64,000 bases of DNA from Lacticaseibacillus paracasei subsp. paracasei (GCF_000829035.1 NZ_AP012541.1:2666001-2730000), one strand, 5' to 3'; positions 18,046 to 29,812 are shown, counted from the first letter of the stretch. The notes: a model not told the origin generated them from the letters alone. A program made the numbers and translations.

Positions 18046-18190
18046 GTGAGCGCGGGGCAGCTCGGTAGCAACCGAAGTGTCAGCAGTCAAAAAAAGCTGC
18101 CTCACCCTAGCTAGCTTTCTGGAAAAGCGACCAAATAATTGGTACAGTTGCAGTACAATGAACTAAATTCAGAAAAGGAGGCCTCTATCC

Positions 18191-18895
18191 ATGCACATTG
18201 CCATCATTGACGATCAGACAGCCACGCGGCAAGCAACAACCCAGCTGCTTAGCCAACTGACCACGCCCACGCAACCTTTACAAGTGACGGCTTATCCAAC
18301 TGCAGAGGCCTTTCTTTTTGCTGATCAGCCTGCCGATCTGTTGTTGCTCGATATCAAGTTAGGCTCGGGCATGGATGGGATGACGCTTGCAAAGCAGATT
18401 CGGGAACATGACGCGGACACGGCGATTGCGTTTGTCAGTAACTATGATGAATTCGTTTTTGACGGCTATGATGTCAACGCGATTGATTATGTCATCAAAC
18501 CGCTCACAAGTGACAAGCTGCAGCATCTCATCACCAAAGTCGCCGTGCAAACGCAACCAAAGCTGTTGGCCTTCACCACCGCCAACGGCATTCAGCGTGT
18601 CGCCATGTATGATATCAGTGCCATCGAAGTAACCGATCATCGCTTGCAGGTGCACACCCAGAAAATGACGTACACAGTTGCCGGTCAGTTAAAAGACTTC
18701 CTGCCTCAGCTCGATGATAATTTTATTCAAATCTATCGATCAATTGTGATCAACCTCAACTTTTTGTCGCAGCTTGAGAAAAACACCGTCGTCATGGCTG
18801 ATGGCACCAGTTACCCGGTTTTTCGGCAACAAGCACCGCTCGTCAAACAAGCCTTCTTTAAACATTTTCGGGGGTTGGCTCATGACAGTGAATGA
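18191..18895 (+). CDS. LytTR-family response regulator
   Basis: 234 residues. The receiver domain (about 1-120) has IAIIDDQ, the phospho-acceptor Asp54 in LLLLDIKLG, and Lys in YVIKPLT. The C-terminal LytTR DNA-binding domain (about 135-230) shows IQRVAMYDISAIEV and FIQIYRSIVINL. It pairs with the histidine kinase that starts inside its last codons. LytTR regulators of the AgrA/BlpR type bind paired 9-bp repeats; only one partial copy (ACAGTTGCA near 18147) was seen upstream. The start follows AAAAGGAGG. Confidence 0.93.
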   Translation: MHIAIIDDQTATRQATTQLLSQLTTPTQPLQVTAYPTAEAFLFADQPADLLLLDIKLGSGMDGMTLAKQIREHDADTAIAFVSNYDEFVFDGYDVNAIDYVIKPLTSDKLQHLITKVAVQTQPKLLAFTTANGIQRVAMYDISAIEVTDHRLQVHTQKMTYTVAGQLKDFLPQLDDNFIQIYRSIVINLNFLSQLEKNTVVMADGTSYPVFRQQAPLVKQAFFKHFRGLAHDSE

Positions 18896-19793
18896 ATGGT
18901 GGTGGTTAGCCGCATTCGGCCTGTTGACAGTTGGCTGTTGCCTGCTTCTATGGTGGACCTTCCGCCGACAACAAAATTGGCCTGTGCGCGGTTTGAATCT
19001 GGCTGTCACATTGCTGGCCTTAGGTGGTTGGTGGCTTTGGCCGCTGCCAAGTGTGCGGTTTGTGCTTTTCTGCAGCACCGTTTTGACCGGCACCTTGGAG
19101 TTTGTCTTAATGCGTCAATTCCTCAACGATCAGGACGCCGTATTCGCCCGCAGCCTCGATAAAATGATGGCCCAATATTCGCAAGAAGTGCAGGAACTTT
19201 ATGCCAATATGCGCGGATGGCGCCATGATTACCATGATCATTTGCAGGCGCTCAAAGCTTACTTAGATAATCAGGATACGCAGGCAGCCCGAGCCTATCT
19301 CGACGAACTAGAAGACAAGTTGGACAAAGTTGATCCGCTCGTTCACTCTGGCAATGCCATGTTGGACGCTATCGTCAATGCTAAGCTGACATTGGCCGAA
19401 CGGTTGCACATCCCCGTCAATGAAAAAGTGATTGTCGGCAGCACACCGTTAATTAAAGATGTTGATCTGGTTGTCATCTTGGGAAACCTGTTAGACAACG
19501 CCATTGAAGCAATCAGTGAGCAACCGGCCGGTGAGCCGCGCCAACTGCGGCTGTATATCGGCATCGTCAAGCAACAGTTTTACCTCTCTGTCACCAATAC
19601 CCGGCCTGCCGAACAAGAAATCGACTATCAGTACGCCTCAACCAAAAGCGACAAACGCGGCCTCGGTATCCGGCGCGTCAACAAACTCGTGGCCAAGTAT
19701 AATGGCATGATCAATCGCCAATATGAAGCTTCCGTCTTTGTCACCGAGATTGCGATTCCCATTCACGCCGTTAAATCGACCACTCACGCATAA
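18882..19793 (+). CDS. GHKL-type sensor histidine kinase
   Basis: A 303-residue kinase with three short membrane segments (about 7-24, 35-52 and 58-75), then a coiled linker. The phospho-His region is MRGWRHDYHDHLQALKAYL. The ATPase part has the N box LGNLLDNAIEA and a G box RGLGIRRVNKLV. It is shorter at the membrane end than AgrC/BlpH kinases, which have six or more segments. The start at 18882 overlaps the regulator by 14 bases and follows GGGGG. The signal is unknown and no peptide precursor gene is adjacent. Confidence 0.9.
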   Translation: MTVNEWWWLAAFGLLTVGCCLLLWWTFRRQQNWPVRGLNLAVTLLALGGWWLWPLPSVRFVLFCSTVLTGTLEFVLMRQFLNDQDAVFARSLDKMMAQYSQEVQELYANMRGWRHDYHDHLQALKAYLDNQDTQAARAYLDELEDKLDKVDPLVHSGNAMLDAIVNAKLTLAERLHIPVNEKVIVGSTPLIKDVDLVVILGNLLDNAIEAISEQPAGEPRQLRLYIGIVKQQFYLSVTNTRPAEQEIDYQYASTKSDKRGLGIRRVNKLVAKYNGMINRQYEASVFVTEIAIPIHAVKSTTHA

Positions 19794-19817
19794 TCTGCCG
19801 CGAGTGGCCGATTTTTT
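19775..19817 (+). terminator. Terminator after the two-component genes
   Basis: The ATCGACCACTC arm lies in the kinase 3' codons and pairs with GAGTGGCCGAT, followed by six T. It would lower read-through into the ABC genes. Confidence 0.75.
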
Positions 19818-19846
19818 GCTAGATTAAGATCAACGAGGTGATCGAC

Positions 19847-21673
19847 ATGAAAAAATACGGGTTGTTCAACAACTTAAGGTGGTACTTAACTTACTTGCGA
19901 AAAGATGAACCGTCACTTGCTTGGACCGCAACCGGTCTCGCCATTGATAAAGCGGCCGCAGCCTTGCTGGGAGTTTTCACTCCAGCATTGTTGGTCGGTG
20001 CCATCGTGCAGCATGCGACATTGGGGGAATTTGCTTGGTTAGCTGGTTTAACCGGCTTGGGATTAGCCATTACCAGTGAAGTTGATTATCTTTTAATGAC
20101 CCACGATAACGTTAAAAGCACCAAATTACGTACCGTCATTGAGATGGAATTTCATCAGAAACAATGGGATCTGGATTATGACCAAATCAGCAGCGGCAAA
20201 GTTCAAGGGTTGGCGCACACCGCTTTCAGTAAAGGGTTGAGTTGGACATATGCTGGGGCAGAGGCAATCTATATTTATGGTCGTGGCACTTTGATTGATA
20301 TCGCGACCTTGTTCGTTTTCCTGGCAACGTTATCGACAGTCATGCCATGGGTCTTTGTATTAGTTCTACTCAGTGCCGCTATCAGTTATGCCGGGCTGAG
20401 CTGGTACCGCAAGTGGTATCAAACAAACAACGTCAATTGGAATAAGCTCAGCCGCCAGCAAGCTTATATCTCCCGCAATGCCTATGCGCTTGAAAACGGT
20501 AAGGATATTCGGATGTTTGGGATGGCCGGTTGGTATCACACCCATCTTGATCGACTCCTTTCACTTCAAGATGCTTGGCAACGCCGCAACTCATTGCGGC
20601 ATTTCTTAGGGGCACAGGTTGGTGAACTTGCCGGATTATGTCGCGATGCCTTGGTCTACGGGAGTTTAGTTATTGCCGTCACCCAAGGCAGCCTATCCAT
20701 TGCTCAATTTACTTTGATGTTTGGCATGACAAGTGGCTTCATCACCTTACTTGACCAATTACTGAAAGATTTCAGTGGTTTGCAAACTGCTAGTATCGAT
20801 CTACAAGAACTTCGCGAATTCATGACGCTTAAGCCGCGAACACCGGCTCGCCCGCTCACCACTTCCGAACAAACACAACTAGCGCAGCGACCGGTCACCA
20901 TTCATTTTGACCATGTAACCTTCCGCTATCCCGAAGCTAAAACCGCGAGTCTCAAGGATGTCAGCTTTACGTTAGAAGCCGGCCAAAAGCTTGCCATCGT
21001 CGGCGTCAATGGCGTAGGTAAATCAACTCTCGCTCGTTTGATGATGGGCTTGTTACACCCAACAAGCGGCACCATTCTGATCAACGGCTTAAACGCCGAT
21101 CTATTACCACTAGCAACTCGTTTTTCATTGTTCGCCCCCGTCTTTCAGGAAACCATCGTTCTAGCATTGAGCCTCGCTGACAACGTGGCATTGACGAACC
21201 CGCCGCAACTTCAACGAGTCGAGTCAGCATTAAAAGACGCGGGTCTAGCTGATTTTGTTGCGACGTTGCCACAAAAAGCTCATAAACCTATGACCCGATA
21301 CACTCGCGATGATGGCATCGAACTTTCAGGCGGTCAGTCCCAGAAACTTATGTTAGCACGCGCACTGTATAAAGATGCTCCTGTCTTGGTGTTAGACGAA
21401 CCAACAGCGGCTTTAGATGCCATCGCCGAAAACGAGGTTTACCAAGAGTATGCTCAATTAGCCTCGGGGAAAACTTCTCTGTTCATCTCGCATCGACTCG
21501 CCTCAACACGTTTCTGTGACGCCATTCTCTTCATGGATCACGGTCAAGTGCTTGAATCAGGGACGCATGACCAATTGATCGCAAACAATGGTCGTTATGC
21601 GCAAATGTATCATATTCAAAGTAAATACTATCAACCTGAAGCAAAGGAGGTTCCAGCCAATGACAACCTTTAA
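19847..21673 (+). CDS. ABC exporter half (membrane plus ATPase), first of a pair
   Basis: 608 residues: a six-segment membrane domain (about 20-320) and an ATPase domain (about 345-590). Walker A is GVNGVGKST, the signature LSGGQSQKLMLARAL, Walker B VLVLDEPTAALD, and the H-loop FISHRLAST. It probably forms a heterodimer with the next gene, whose start overlaps by 14 bases. The start was set at the Met at 19847 because GAGGTG lies upstream; GTG at 19838 is in the ribosome site. Substrate unknown; co-location with a LytTR system suggests peptide or antimicrobial export or defence. Confidence 0.88.
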   Translation: MKKYGLFNNLRWYLTYLRKDEPSLAWTATGLAIDKAAAALLGVFTPALLVGAIVQHATLGEFAWLAGLTGLGLAITSEVDYLLMTHDNVKSTKLRTVIEMEFHQKQWDLDYDQISSGKVQGLAHTAFSKGLSWTYAGAEAIYIYGRGTLIDIATLFVFLATLSTVMPWVFVLVLLSAAISYAGLSWYRKWYQTNNVNWNKLSRQQAYISRNAYALENGKDIRMFGMAGWYHTHLDRLLSLQDAWQRRNSLRHFLGAQVGELAGLCRDALVYGSLVIAVTQGSLSIAQFTLMFGMTSGFITLLDQLLKDFSGLQTASIDLQELREFMTLKPRTPARPLTTSEQTQLAQRPVTIHFDHVTFRYPEAKTASLKDVSFTLEAGQKLAIVGVNGVGKSTLARLMMGLLHPTSGTILINGLNADLLPLATRFSLFAPVFQETIVLALSLADNVALTNPPQLQRVESALKDAGLADFVATLPQKAHKPMTRYTRDDGIELSGGQSQKLMLARALYKDAPVLVLDEPTAALDAIAENEVYQEYAQLASGKTSLFISHRLASTRFCDAILFMDHGQVLESGTHDQLIANNGRYAQMYHIQSKYYQPEAKEVPANDNL

Positions 21674-23576
21674 AGACGCCGAAAAAAAGAAGCCAGCAAG
21701 TAATACGGTAGTCCGAGCTTTACGTGTGGTTCGGGTCATTTATGAACTCGACTCAGCCGCTCTGCCAGTTGAATTTATGCGAGCCCTCACAACCGTGGGA
21801 ATCCCTTATCTCAACATTGCCTTTCTTGGGCTCGTGTTGAATCAGCTACAGCAACGGGCATCATTACAACAAGTCATGCTATTAATCGGTATCTTTTTGG
21901 CCGTTCGTTTTTTGCTACAATTGTGCGGCGGCTGGTTTAACAAGCGCGCCGAGGATCATGAAACTGCAGTTAAACGGCGACTCGATCGCGCTGTGACCGA
22001 AAAGCTATTAACTGTTAGCTACAGCACGCTCCAAGATCCAGACATGCGCAAGGCATATGCTGGAGCTCAGGCTGGGCAATCCTTCAGTGGTGGCTTATCG
22101 ACACTTATGAAAGAAGGGTTACAGGACTTCTTTTCGCTTATAATCGCTGTTGGTTTTGGGATTGCGACACTTGTTAGCCTCATGAAACCAATGGCAGCCT
22201 CCAGTGCGTGGCTCAATGATGATCGTTATCCCTTGATGATTTTGGCTTTGTTGATCTTACCAATTGTCGTTGGCAGTTGGAGCATTAAACACAGTAATCG
22301 CATTCAACAAGGGGTTATTCAAAAAATCATTCCAAGTAATCGAAGGTTCACCTATTTTTTCAATTTCACTGAAAATATGGACAATCATCAGGTTGTCCGC
22401 CTTTACCGTGCAAGTGACCTCATTATGCATCGAGAAACAAACAGCACCATGGCATCACTTCAACAAATTTGGGATGGCGACTGGCAAATGGCCAAATACG
22501 GTCACTGGCCAAATCTCGCTATCGCCGTTGCAGTCATCGGTCTCTATATCTTAGTCGGTGCCAAAGCCCTCCTCGGTAGCCTTGCAATCGGCAGCGTCAT
22601 GATCGCGGTTGGGTATTTTCAACAACTTATGACCGCGGCCTACCAATTTCTTCAGCAAGTTGGCATGTATGTGAATATGGTTGACTACCTCCAATTCTAT
22701 GTCGATTTTCTGGCCCTGCCTGATCACGAAAAGTCCGGCTCGCTGCCTGTCGAGAAGCGCAACGACAACGAATTTGCCATCCAGTTTCATGATGTGAGCT
22801 TTAAATACCCAGGCAGCGATGAGTGGGCGCTGCGGCACGTCAATCTCACGCTGAATATTGGCGAACGCCTTGCCTTGGTCGGCCGAAACGGCAGTGGTAA
22901 AACGACCCTCATCAAACTGCTTGTGCGCCTGTTCAAACCAACTGAAGGCACGATCACCCTTAACGATATCGACATTCAAAAATACGATGAAGACGAATAT
23001 CGCAGCCTACTGGGGGTTGTTTTTCAGGATTTTCGGCTTTTTGCTTATAGCATCGCGGAAAATGTCGCGGCAACGACCCAGCCTGACCGTGACCGCGTTT
23101 GGCAAGCACTAACTGTCGCGGATGTGGCCGATCGGGTTAAGCGAATGCCTGAGACAATCGATACCCCAATTACAACTGCGTTAAGTGACGATGGTGTGGA
23201 TGTCTCTGGCGGCGAAGCCCAAAAAATCGCCATCGCCCGCGCGTGGCACAAAAACGCGCCGATCATGATTCTGGATGAACCGACCGCCGCTCTTGATCCC
23301 ATCTCCGAGTATGAAATTTATCAACGGTTTGACGAGCTCATTGAAGGGAAAACTGCCATCTATGTGTCACATCGCATGAGCTCAACCCGTTTTTCCCAAC
23401 GGATTGTGGTGCTTGACCATGGGCAACTCGTCCAAGATGGTACGCATGCCAGTCTCATGGCTAAATCCGGCATTTATCGCGATTTATTCAATGCGCAAGC
23501 GCAATACTATACAGAGGACAGAATAAAAGCTGCACGTAAAAAAGTGGCCACATCTGTTGCACCCGTGGCAAATTAA
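21660..23576 (+). CDS. ABC exporter half, second of a pair
   Basis: 638 residues. The membrane domain covers about 25-370, and the ATPase domain about 395-620, with Walker A GRNGSGKTT, signature VSGGEAQKIAIARAW, Walker B IMILDEPTAALD and H-loop YVSHRMSST. Both halves keep the catalytic Glu after Walker B, so neither ATP site looks dead at that position. The C-terminal tail is basic and Ala-rich. The start at 21660 follows AAAGGAGG; a longer in-frame start lies inside the preceding gene. A strong bidirectional terminator follows. Confidence 0.88.
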   Translation: MTTFKDAEKKKPASNTVVRALRVVRVIYELDSAALPVEFMRALTTVGIPYLNIAFLGLVLNQLQQRASLQQVMLLIGIFLAVRFLLQLCGGWFNKRAEDHETAVKRRLDRAVTEKLLTVSYSTLQDPDMRKAYAGAQAGQSFSGGLSTLMKEGLQDFFSLIIAVGFGIATLVSLMKPMAASSAWLNDDRYPLMILALLILPIVVGSWSIKHSNRIQQGVIQKIIPSNRRFTYFFNFTENMDNHQVVRLYRASDLIMHRETNSTMASLQQIWDGDWQMAKYGHWPNLAIAVAVIGLYILVGAKALLGSLAIGSVMIAVGYFQQLMTAAYQFLQQVGMYVNMVDYLQFYVDFLALPDHEKSGSLPVEKRNDNEFAIQFHDVSFKYPGSDEWALRHVNLTLNIGERLALVGRNGSGKTTLIKLLVRLFKPTEGTITLNDIDIQKYDEDEYRSLLGVVFQDFRLFAYSIAENVAATTQPDRDRVWQALTVADVADRVKRMPETIDTPITTALSDDGVDVSGGEAQKIAIARAWHKNAPIMILDEPTAALDPISEYEIYQRFDELIEGKTAIYVSHRMSSTRFSQRIVVLDHGQLVQDGTHASLMAKSGIYRDLFNAQAQYYTEDRIKAARKKVATSVAPVAN

Positions 23577-23645
23577 CAAAAACGTTTTGGGTTGACTTAC
23601 CACGAATAAACTTTACCAACTGTTGCGACATTATCTCTGACCATC

Positions 23646-23680
23646 AAAAAACACTCGACCACAACTAGTCGAGTGTTTTT
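23646..23680. terminator. Bidirectional terminator
   Basis: AAAAACACTCGAC and GTCGAGTGTTTTT form a perfect stem with an 8-base loop between the ABC pair and convergent metG. Confidence 0.9.
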
Positions 23681-23693
23681 CATTGCCTTTCAA

Positions 23694-25694
<2,001 letters not shown>

Positions 25695-25754
25695 TTAGTT
25701 CAGAATGAGTCTAGTATAGCATAGGAAACAGCGGGGCTGTATAGTTGCCCACAG

Positions 25755-26633
25755 CTAATCATTTGCTGCTAACCAGTGATCCAAAACACTGATAAATTCA
25801 TCATGTTGGTCAAGCAGCGCCAAATGCCGACTGTTGGCGAAGAGATGCCATTTGGCGTTAGGAATATGATCGACAACTGTTTTCGCAATAAGCGGCGTGC
25901 AGAGGTCATCAGTCCCATTGGTCACCAAAACCGGAACGTGAATGTTTTTGAGCTGATCGGTTACATCGAAGTCGCTAATCGTCCCATTTTCAGTAAATTC
26001 ATTGGGGCCTTCAGCAATTAAACTGGCGCGTTTGCCGTTAGTTGGCCGGCGTAGCGGTTCAGGTGAGTTTTCATCCGGATCATCCCAGCAGTACTTTTCC
26101 ATGTAGCGATCATTGGCCGCCAGATATTTCACATTCGTAAAGTCGCCGGTTCGTTCTGCTTCTGCGATGGCTTCGCGATCTTCATAACTCAGGTATTTGA
26201 TCAGGCGATGTTGTTCCTGAATCCACAACTTAATAGATGACGGCGAGCCGTCAATCATCACACTCTTGATACCTTGAGGATCGAAGCTGGTTAGATAATA
26301 CATTTCCAGCATACCGCCCCATGATTGACCAAGCATGTGAAGCTCATCGAGGTGCAGGTACTTTCGTAAGGCGATCAACTCTTCTGCCCAAGTTTCTTTA
26401 ACATAAACCGCCGGATCTTCTGGTAGTGACGACTTCCCGCAGCCGACTTGGTCGTACATAATCAGTTGCCGGCCGGTTTCGGCATAGTCGTCCATGAGTT
26501 CAAAATAATTATGCGACGACCCCGGTCCGCCGTGAATCAGTAACAACGGCGCCTTATCAGCACTAGGTTCGCCAACGATTCGGTAATAAGTTTTATATTC
26601 ATGAAACGGCATGTAGCCTTCTTGGATTTTCAT
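25755..26633 (-). CDS. pepI: Proline iminopeptidase (alpha/beta hydrolase)
   Basis: A 292-residue alpha/beta hydrolase that removes N-terminal proline from peptides in the cytoplasm. The oxyanion segment is LLIHGGPGSSHNYFE, the nucleophile GQSWGGMLEMYY, and late Asp (GTDDLCTP) and His (SRHLALLD) complete the triad. The DQVGCGKS block and length match PepI of lactobacilli. The start at MKIQEGYMPF (26633) is the family start; the AAGGAG site is rather far (about 12 bases). Its role is use of casein- or food-derived peptides. Confidence 0.92.
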   Translation of the reverse strand: MKIQEGYMPFHEYKTYYRIVGEPSADKAPLLLIHGGPGSSHNYFELMDDYAETGRQLIMYDQVGCGKSSLPEDPAVYVKETWAEELIALRKYLHLDELHMLGQSWGGMLEMYYLTSFDPQGIKSVMIDGSPSSIKLWIQEQHRLIKYLSYEDREAIAEAERTGDFTNVKYLAANDRYMEKYCWDDPDENSPEPLRRPTNGKRASLIAEGPNEFTENGTISDFDVTDQLKNIHVPVLVTNGTDDLCTPLIAKTVVDHIPNAKWHLFANSRHLALLDQHDEFISVLDHWLAAND

Positions 26634-26712
26634 AGATGCACCGGTCTCCTTCTTAAAAATGATGATCCTTACCGCGATTGTACTACGCATTGATCATGGT
26701 GTCAGAAAGAAT

Positions 26713-26759
26713 CGAAGCGCGATCGCCAACCCGGTTTCTGGATCGGTGGTCGCGCTTCG
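26713..26759 (-). terminator. Probable terminator of the DUF72 gene
   Basis: CGAAGCGCGA and TCGCGCTTCG form a perfect 10-bp stem, extended by CC/GG pairs. Only a broken T-run follows on the minus strand. Confidence 0.5.
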
Positions 26760-26841
26760 AAGATGATATGTTTGCTCTCAATGCTAACTTAGCGCTGTGC
26801 TGTTATCCGAGCCGGCCTCTTTGATCCCAACTTAATCAGCA

Positions 26842-27654
26842 TCAAAACAGATCTAATTGTCGTGGGGCAAGACCCGGAAAGTCCAGACCCAACAAATCGA
26901 TCAAACTTTGCGCATTGGCTGCAGCATCGTGACCACCATTATTGTTGAAGATGACAGTAACATTTTTACTTTTCAAATGCTGCGCGATGATACCAAACTG
27001 CTGCAGTTCTTCTTTGCTGTAACGATAATTGGTTCTTTCAGTCGTTTTGGCGCCGGTTCGACCCCATGCCGGATTTCGGCCATGCAAGCGCATCATGGTT
27101 AAATCGGCATTCGTTGCAATTGGCACAAGCGGCACTGAGCCGCTGGTCGTCTGCGCTTCATCAACGATCACGTGAATGTCGCCGGCTGCTTGCAACAGCG
27201 CCATCGTGTTGGCACGATAGGCCGGCAAATACCAGCTAGGATGACGAAATTCAATGGCAACAGGTAAATCCGGCAGTAAACGATTTAGTTGCTGCAAGTA
27301 GCGTACATTTTCTGCGGTCACGCCAAAATATGGCGGAAATTGGCACAGCACCGCCTGCAACTGATGGCTTGCAACCAGCGGTGCCACCATATCATTAAAT
27401 TTGGAAAAGTCAGCGACTGTGTCTGCACTTTCTTCGTGTTTCGTCATGGTTCGCGTCGCTTTAATTATGAACTGAAACCCAGATGGCACTTGAGCCTGCC
27501 AGTGGCGAACCTGTTCCACAGGCTTCAATCCATAAAACGTCGTGTCCAACTCCAGTACAGGAAAATGCTGAGCGTAATCCGAAAACGTACTCCGATTGCC
27601 GCGCGTCGCTAATTCTGGATGATCGGCTACACTCGTCAAACCAACATTAATCAT
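26842..27654 (-). CDS. DUF72 family protein
   Basis: 270 residues with a TIM-barrel look. INVGLTSVADHPEL, FPVLELDTTFYGL, FIIKATRTMTKHE and IEFRHPSWY are conserved DUF72 (YecE-like) blocks. No activity is established for the family. The start at 27654 is preferred because GGTG precedes it and the family starts there; it then overlaps the upstream Nudix gene by eight bases, suggesting co-translation. Confidence 0.85.
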   Translation of the reverse strand: MINVGLTSVADHPELATRGNRSTFSDYAQHFPVLELDTTFYGLKPVEQVRHWQAQVPSGFQFIIKATRTMTKHEESADTVADFSKFNDMVAPLVASHQLQAVLCQFPPYFGVTAENVRYLQQLNRLLPDLPVAIEFRHPSWYLPAYRANTMALLQAAGDIHVIVDEAQTTSGSVPLVPIATNADLTMMRLHGRNPAWGRTGAKTTERTNYRYSKEELQQFGIIAQHLKSKNVTVIFNNNGGHDAAANAQSLIDLLGLDFPGLAPRQLDLF

Positions 27655-28126
27655 CAATTTCACCATCCGCGATGCGAAAATCTTCTAACCGATCGCCGGT
27701 AAAATAAGATGCATAATCATGGCGTTCGCCATTCAGCGCATAGTGCAACAGCGGCTGTAAATCTGGTACCAAGCCGGGATTATCCGCTAACAACCAATCT
27801 TTTGAAAAAGTCGCTAAAATGCCCTCCCGAGTGGCTCGCGGCATCACCAGCTCGTCTTCCGTGTGGCCAAAGAAGGCAAAAAGTTCGGCCCGCAACTCAC
27901 CATCAACATGCCAGAACACACGCCCGCCATTGATCAGATCATACGGGGGAATAATAATGTGACTTTCTTCCTGCAATTCACGTGAGGCGCAAGTAGCTGG
28001 GGTTTCATTAGGCAGGAATTTCCCGCCCAATGTATTCCACATGCCACGATATGGTGGATTCGTCCGATTAATTAGCAACCAGCCGCTTGGGGTTTCGACA
28101 GTGACTAAGGTATATTTTTTGACCAT
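27647..28126 (-). CDS. Nudix hydrolase, MutT-like
   Basis: 159 residues. The Nudix box is GGKFLPNETPATCASRELQE followed by ESHI: the RELQEE core is kept, while the usual Gly after EE-x is His. LLINRTNPPYRGMWNTLGGK resembles 8-oxo-dGTP/MutT-type enzymes, so nucleotide sanitation is plausible but not proven. The start follows AAAGGAG. The end overlaps the DUF72 gene. Confidence 0.85.
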   Translation of the reverse strand: MVKKYTLVTVETPSGWLLINRTNPPYRGMWNTLGGKFLPNETPATCASRELQEESHIIIPPYDLINGGRVFWHVDGELRAELFAFFGHTEDELVMPRATREGILATFSKDWLLADNPGLVPDLQPLLHYALNGERHDYASYFTGDRLEDFRIADGEIDD

Positions 28127-28158
28127 GTTTGCTCCTTTGCTTTGGGATCATCACTAGC

Positions 28159-28186
28159 AAAAAGGCGCCGAAATGGCGTCTCTTTT
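28159..28186 (-). terminator. Weak terminator of the L-HicDH gene
   Basis: AAAAGGCGCC and GGCGTCTCTTTT form a short imperfect stem, with T-runs on the minus strand. Confidence 0.45.
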
Positions 28187-28270
28187 GAATCTTTGCTGAC
28201 AGGCCTTTTTTGCGAGGATGCGTCAAACCGCCCAGATTAGCTGACCGTGAAAGAGCGCTCGTAAAAGGAC

Positions 28271-29176
28271 CTACTTCATTTTTTCAAAGGTATCCTTAAT
28301 GATACCGGCAGAGTGAACATACTTAGCACGCTCTTCATCTGTCAACTTCAACGTTGGCGTCTTGATAACACCTTGTTTACCGATCATGGCTGGATGACCG
28401 ATAGCAATACCGAATTCTGGATCGTAATTAGCGCATGGGAAGATGCGATGTGCATCGCTGATGATCGCCTGTGTCATTTCAGTCGCGATGGTGGCGATAC
28501 CGTAGCTCGTATAATGCTTAGCCTGATAAATCTTCCAACCGCCTGCCCGCGCATCATCGGCAAGCTGGTCGTAATCCACCTTCGCATATTCAGCAATCGG
28601 TTCATTATTGACCCGTACTGTTGACCAAGCGGTAAATTGCGATTCGCCATGTTCGCCCATATTGTAACCACGCACGTCAGCAACATTCACATGCAAGGTA
28701 TCGGCAACCGCCCGTCGCATCCGATAAGTATCCAGCGAAGTCCCAGTCCCAATAATTTGAGACTTCGGTAAATCTAGGAGATATTGCCAGTAACTCGTGA
28801 CAGCATCACATGGATTGGTGATATCTAGCAAAACACCATGGAAGCCAGACGCCTTCAGTTTTGGAGCGACGTCATCTAGTGCTACTTTTGAAGTCTTGGT
28901 TTCTCCAATTCGATCACCATTTGAAATGGCGCCAATATTGCCGACCGCGGAAATAACCACATCAGCATCTTTCAAAGCATCATAATCGTTGACAACAATG
29001 TCAGTATAAGTGGGCAAGCCGCCAAGCGCATCCTTCAAGTCAAAGCTTTCGCCTTCAGCAAGTTCAGCCTTTTTATCAATCAAGACTAACTTGTCAGCAA
29101 CCCCTTTGCTGACAAGATTAAAAGCCGTGGTCACACCTACGTGTCCAATACCAATAATACCAATTGTTCTTGCCAT
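28271..29176 (-). CDS. L-2-hydroxyacid (hydroxyisocaproate) dehydrogenase
   Basis: 301 residues of the LDH/MDH superfamily. The Rossmann loop is GIIGIGHVGVTTA, the NAD-binding Asp is in VLIDKKAE, and the catalytic His in YNMGEHGESQF. In place of the normal LDH specificity loop the sequence reads VGNIGAISNGDRIGETKTSK. This longer divergent loop is typical of L-2-hydroxyisocaproate dehydrogenases, which reduce branched 2-oxo acids from amino-acid breakdown with NADH. The start follows AAAGGAG. It lies 27 bp after the TMEM175-like gene on the same strand. Confidence 0.88.
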   Translation of the reverse strand: MARTIGIIGIGHVGVTTAFNLVSKGVADKLVLIDKKAELAEGESFDLKDALGGLPTYTDIVVNDYDALKDADVVISAVGNIGAISNGDRIGETKTSKVALDDVAPKLKASGFHGVLLDITNPCDAVTSYWQYLLDLPKSQIIGTGTSLDTYRMRRAVADTLHVNVADVRGYNMGEHGESQFTAWSTVRVNNEPIAEYAKVDYDQLADDARAGGWKIYQAKHYTSYGIATIATEMTQAIISDAHRIFPCANYDPEFGIAIGHPAMIGKQGVIKTPTLKLTDEERAKYVHSAGIIKDTFEKMK

Positions 29177-29203
29177 ATAAAAAATCTCCTTTTCAAAATG
29201 CGT

Positions 29204-29812
29204 TCATTGGCGTGATTTCTTTTTTGAATCAGCCATCAAGTGACGTTCAATGCGCTGATCCGGAATCGCCCATAGCAGCAACATCAATAAGTCTAGTATG
29301 ATCGTCAACGGCGGCCAAAGCAAAGCCAATAACATCGCAACAAGTGCAATCGCGACTGAGGCCGCTGCTTTCCAGTTGTGCCGCTGCCGATATAAGTCTG
29401 CTAATGCCGATGTTGGTCCATTGACGCGAATCAGGGTTTGCACTAATAGCACATAGCTGATATTGGCCATCAAGATCACAAACCCATAGGCCAATTCAGG
29501 GCCAAATGTCCCTACGTGTCCTTCGCCTACCCAGCTAGTGGCGAATGGAAACATTGACACAACCAGCATGAAGAAAGAGTTCGCCCACATCACCCGCCAA
29601 TCGATTAGTTCGACCAGTTGAAACAAGTGATGATGATTATTCCAGTAAACAATGAGTGTCAAAAACGACACTAGATAAATGGCAAAAACACCGCGTAGTT
29701 GCCATAACGAAGCCAATGATCCGCTGTGCGGCGGTTGCAATTCTAACACCAGAATCGTCAGGATAATGGCGATAACCGCATCTGTAAACGCCTCAAGCCG
29801 TCCTTTATTCAT
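29204..29812 (-). CDS. TMEM175-like potassium channel (DUF1211)
   Basis: 202 residues with six hydrophobic segments. The N-terminal RLEAFTDAVIAIILTILVLE carries the family motif RxxxFSD, here with Thr in place of Ser. Bacterial TMEM175 proteins form K-selective leak channels as tetramers. The HHHLFQLVELIDWRVMWANSF region is also conserved. The start follows GAGGGG. It is upstream of the L-HicDH gene on the same strand and may be co-transcribed. Confidence 0.85.
   Translation of the reverse strand: MNKGRLEAFTDAVIAIILTILVLELQPPHSGSLASLWQLRGVFAIYLVSFLTLIVYWNNHHHLFQLVELIDWRVMWANSFFMLVVSMFPFATSWVGEGHVGTFGPELAYGFVILMANISYVLLVQTLIRVNGPTSALADLYRQRHNWKAAASVAIALVAMLLALLWPPLTIILDLLMLLLWAIPDQRIERHLMADSKKKSRQ

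Noticed and set aside
18046..18083. Possible worn family A copy (GTGAGCGCGGGGCAGCTCGG)
   Set aside because: Some likeness to the 5' end of the repeat, but no pairing arm; too weak to list as a copy.
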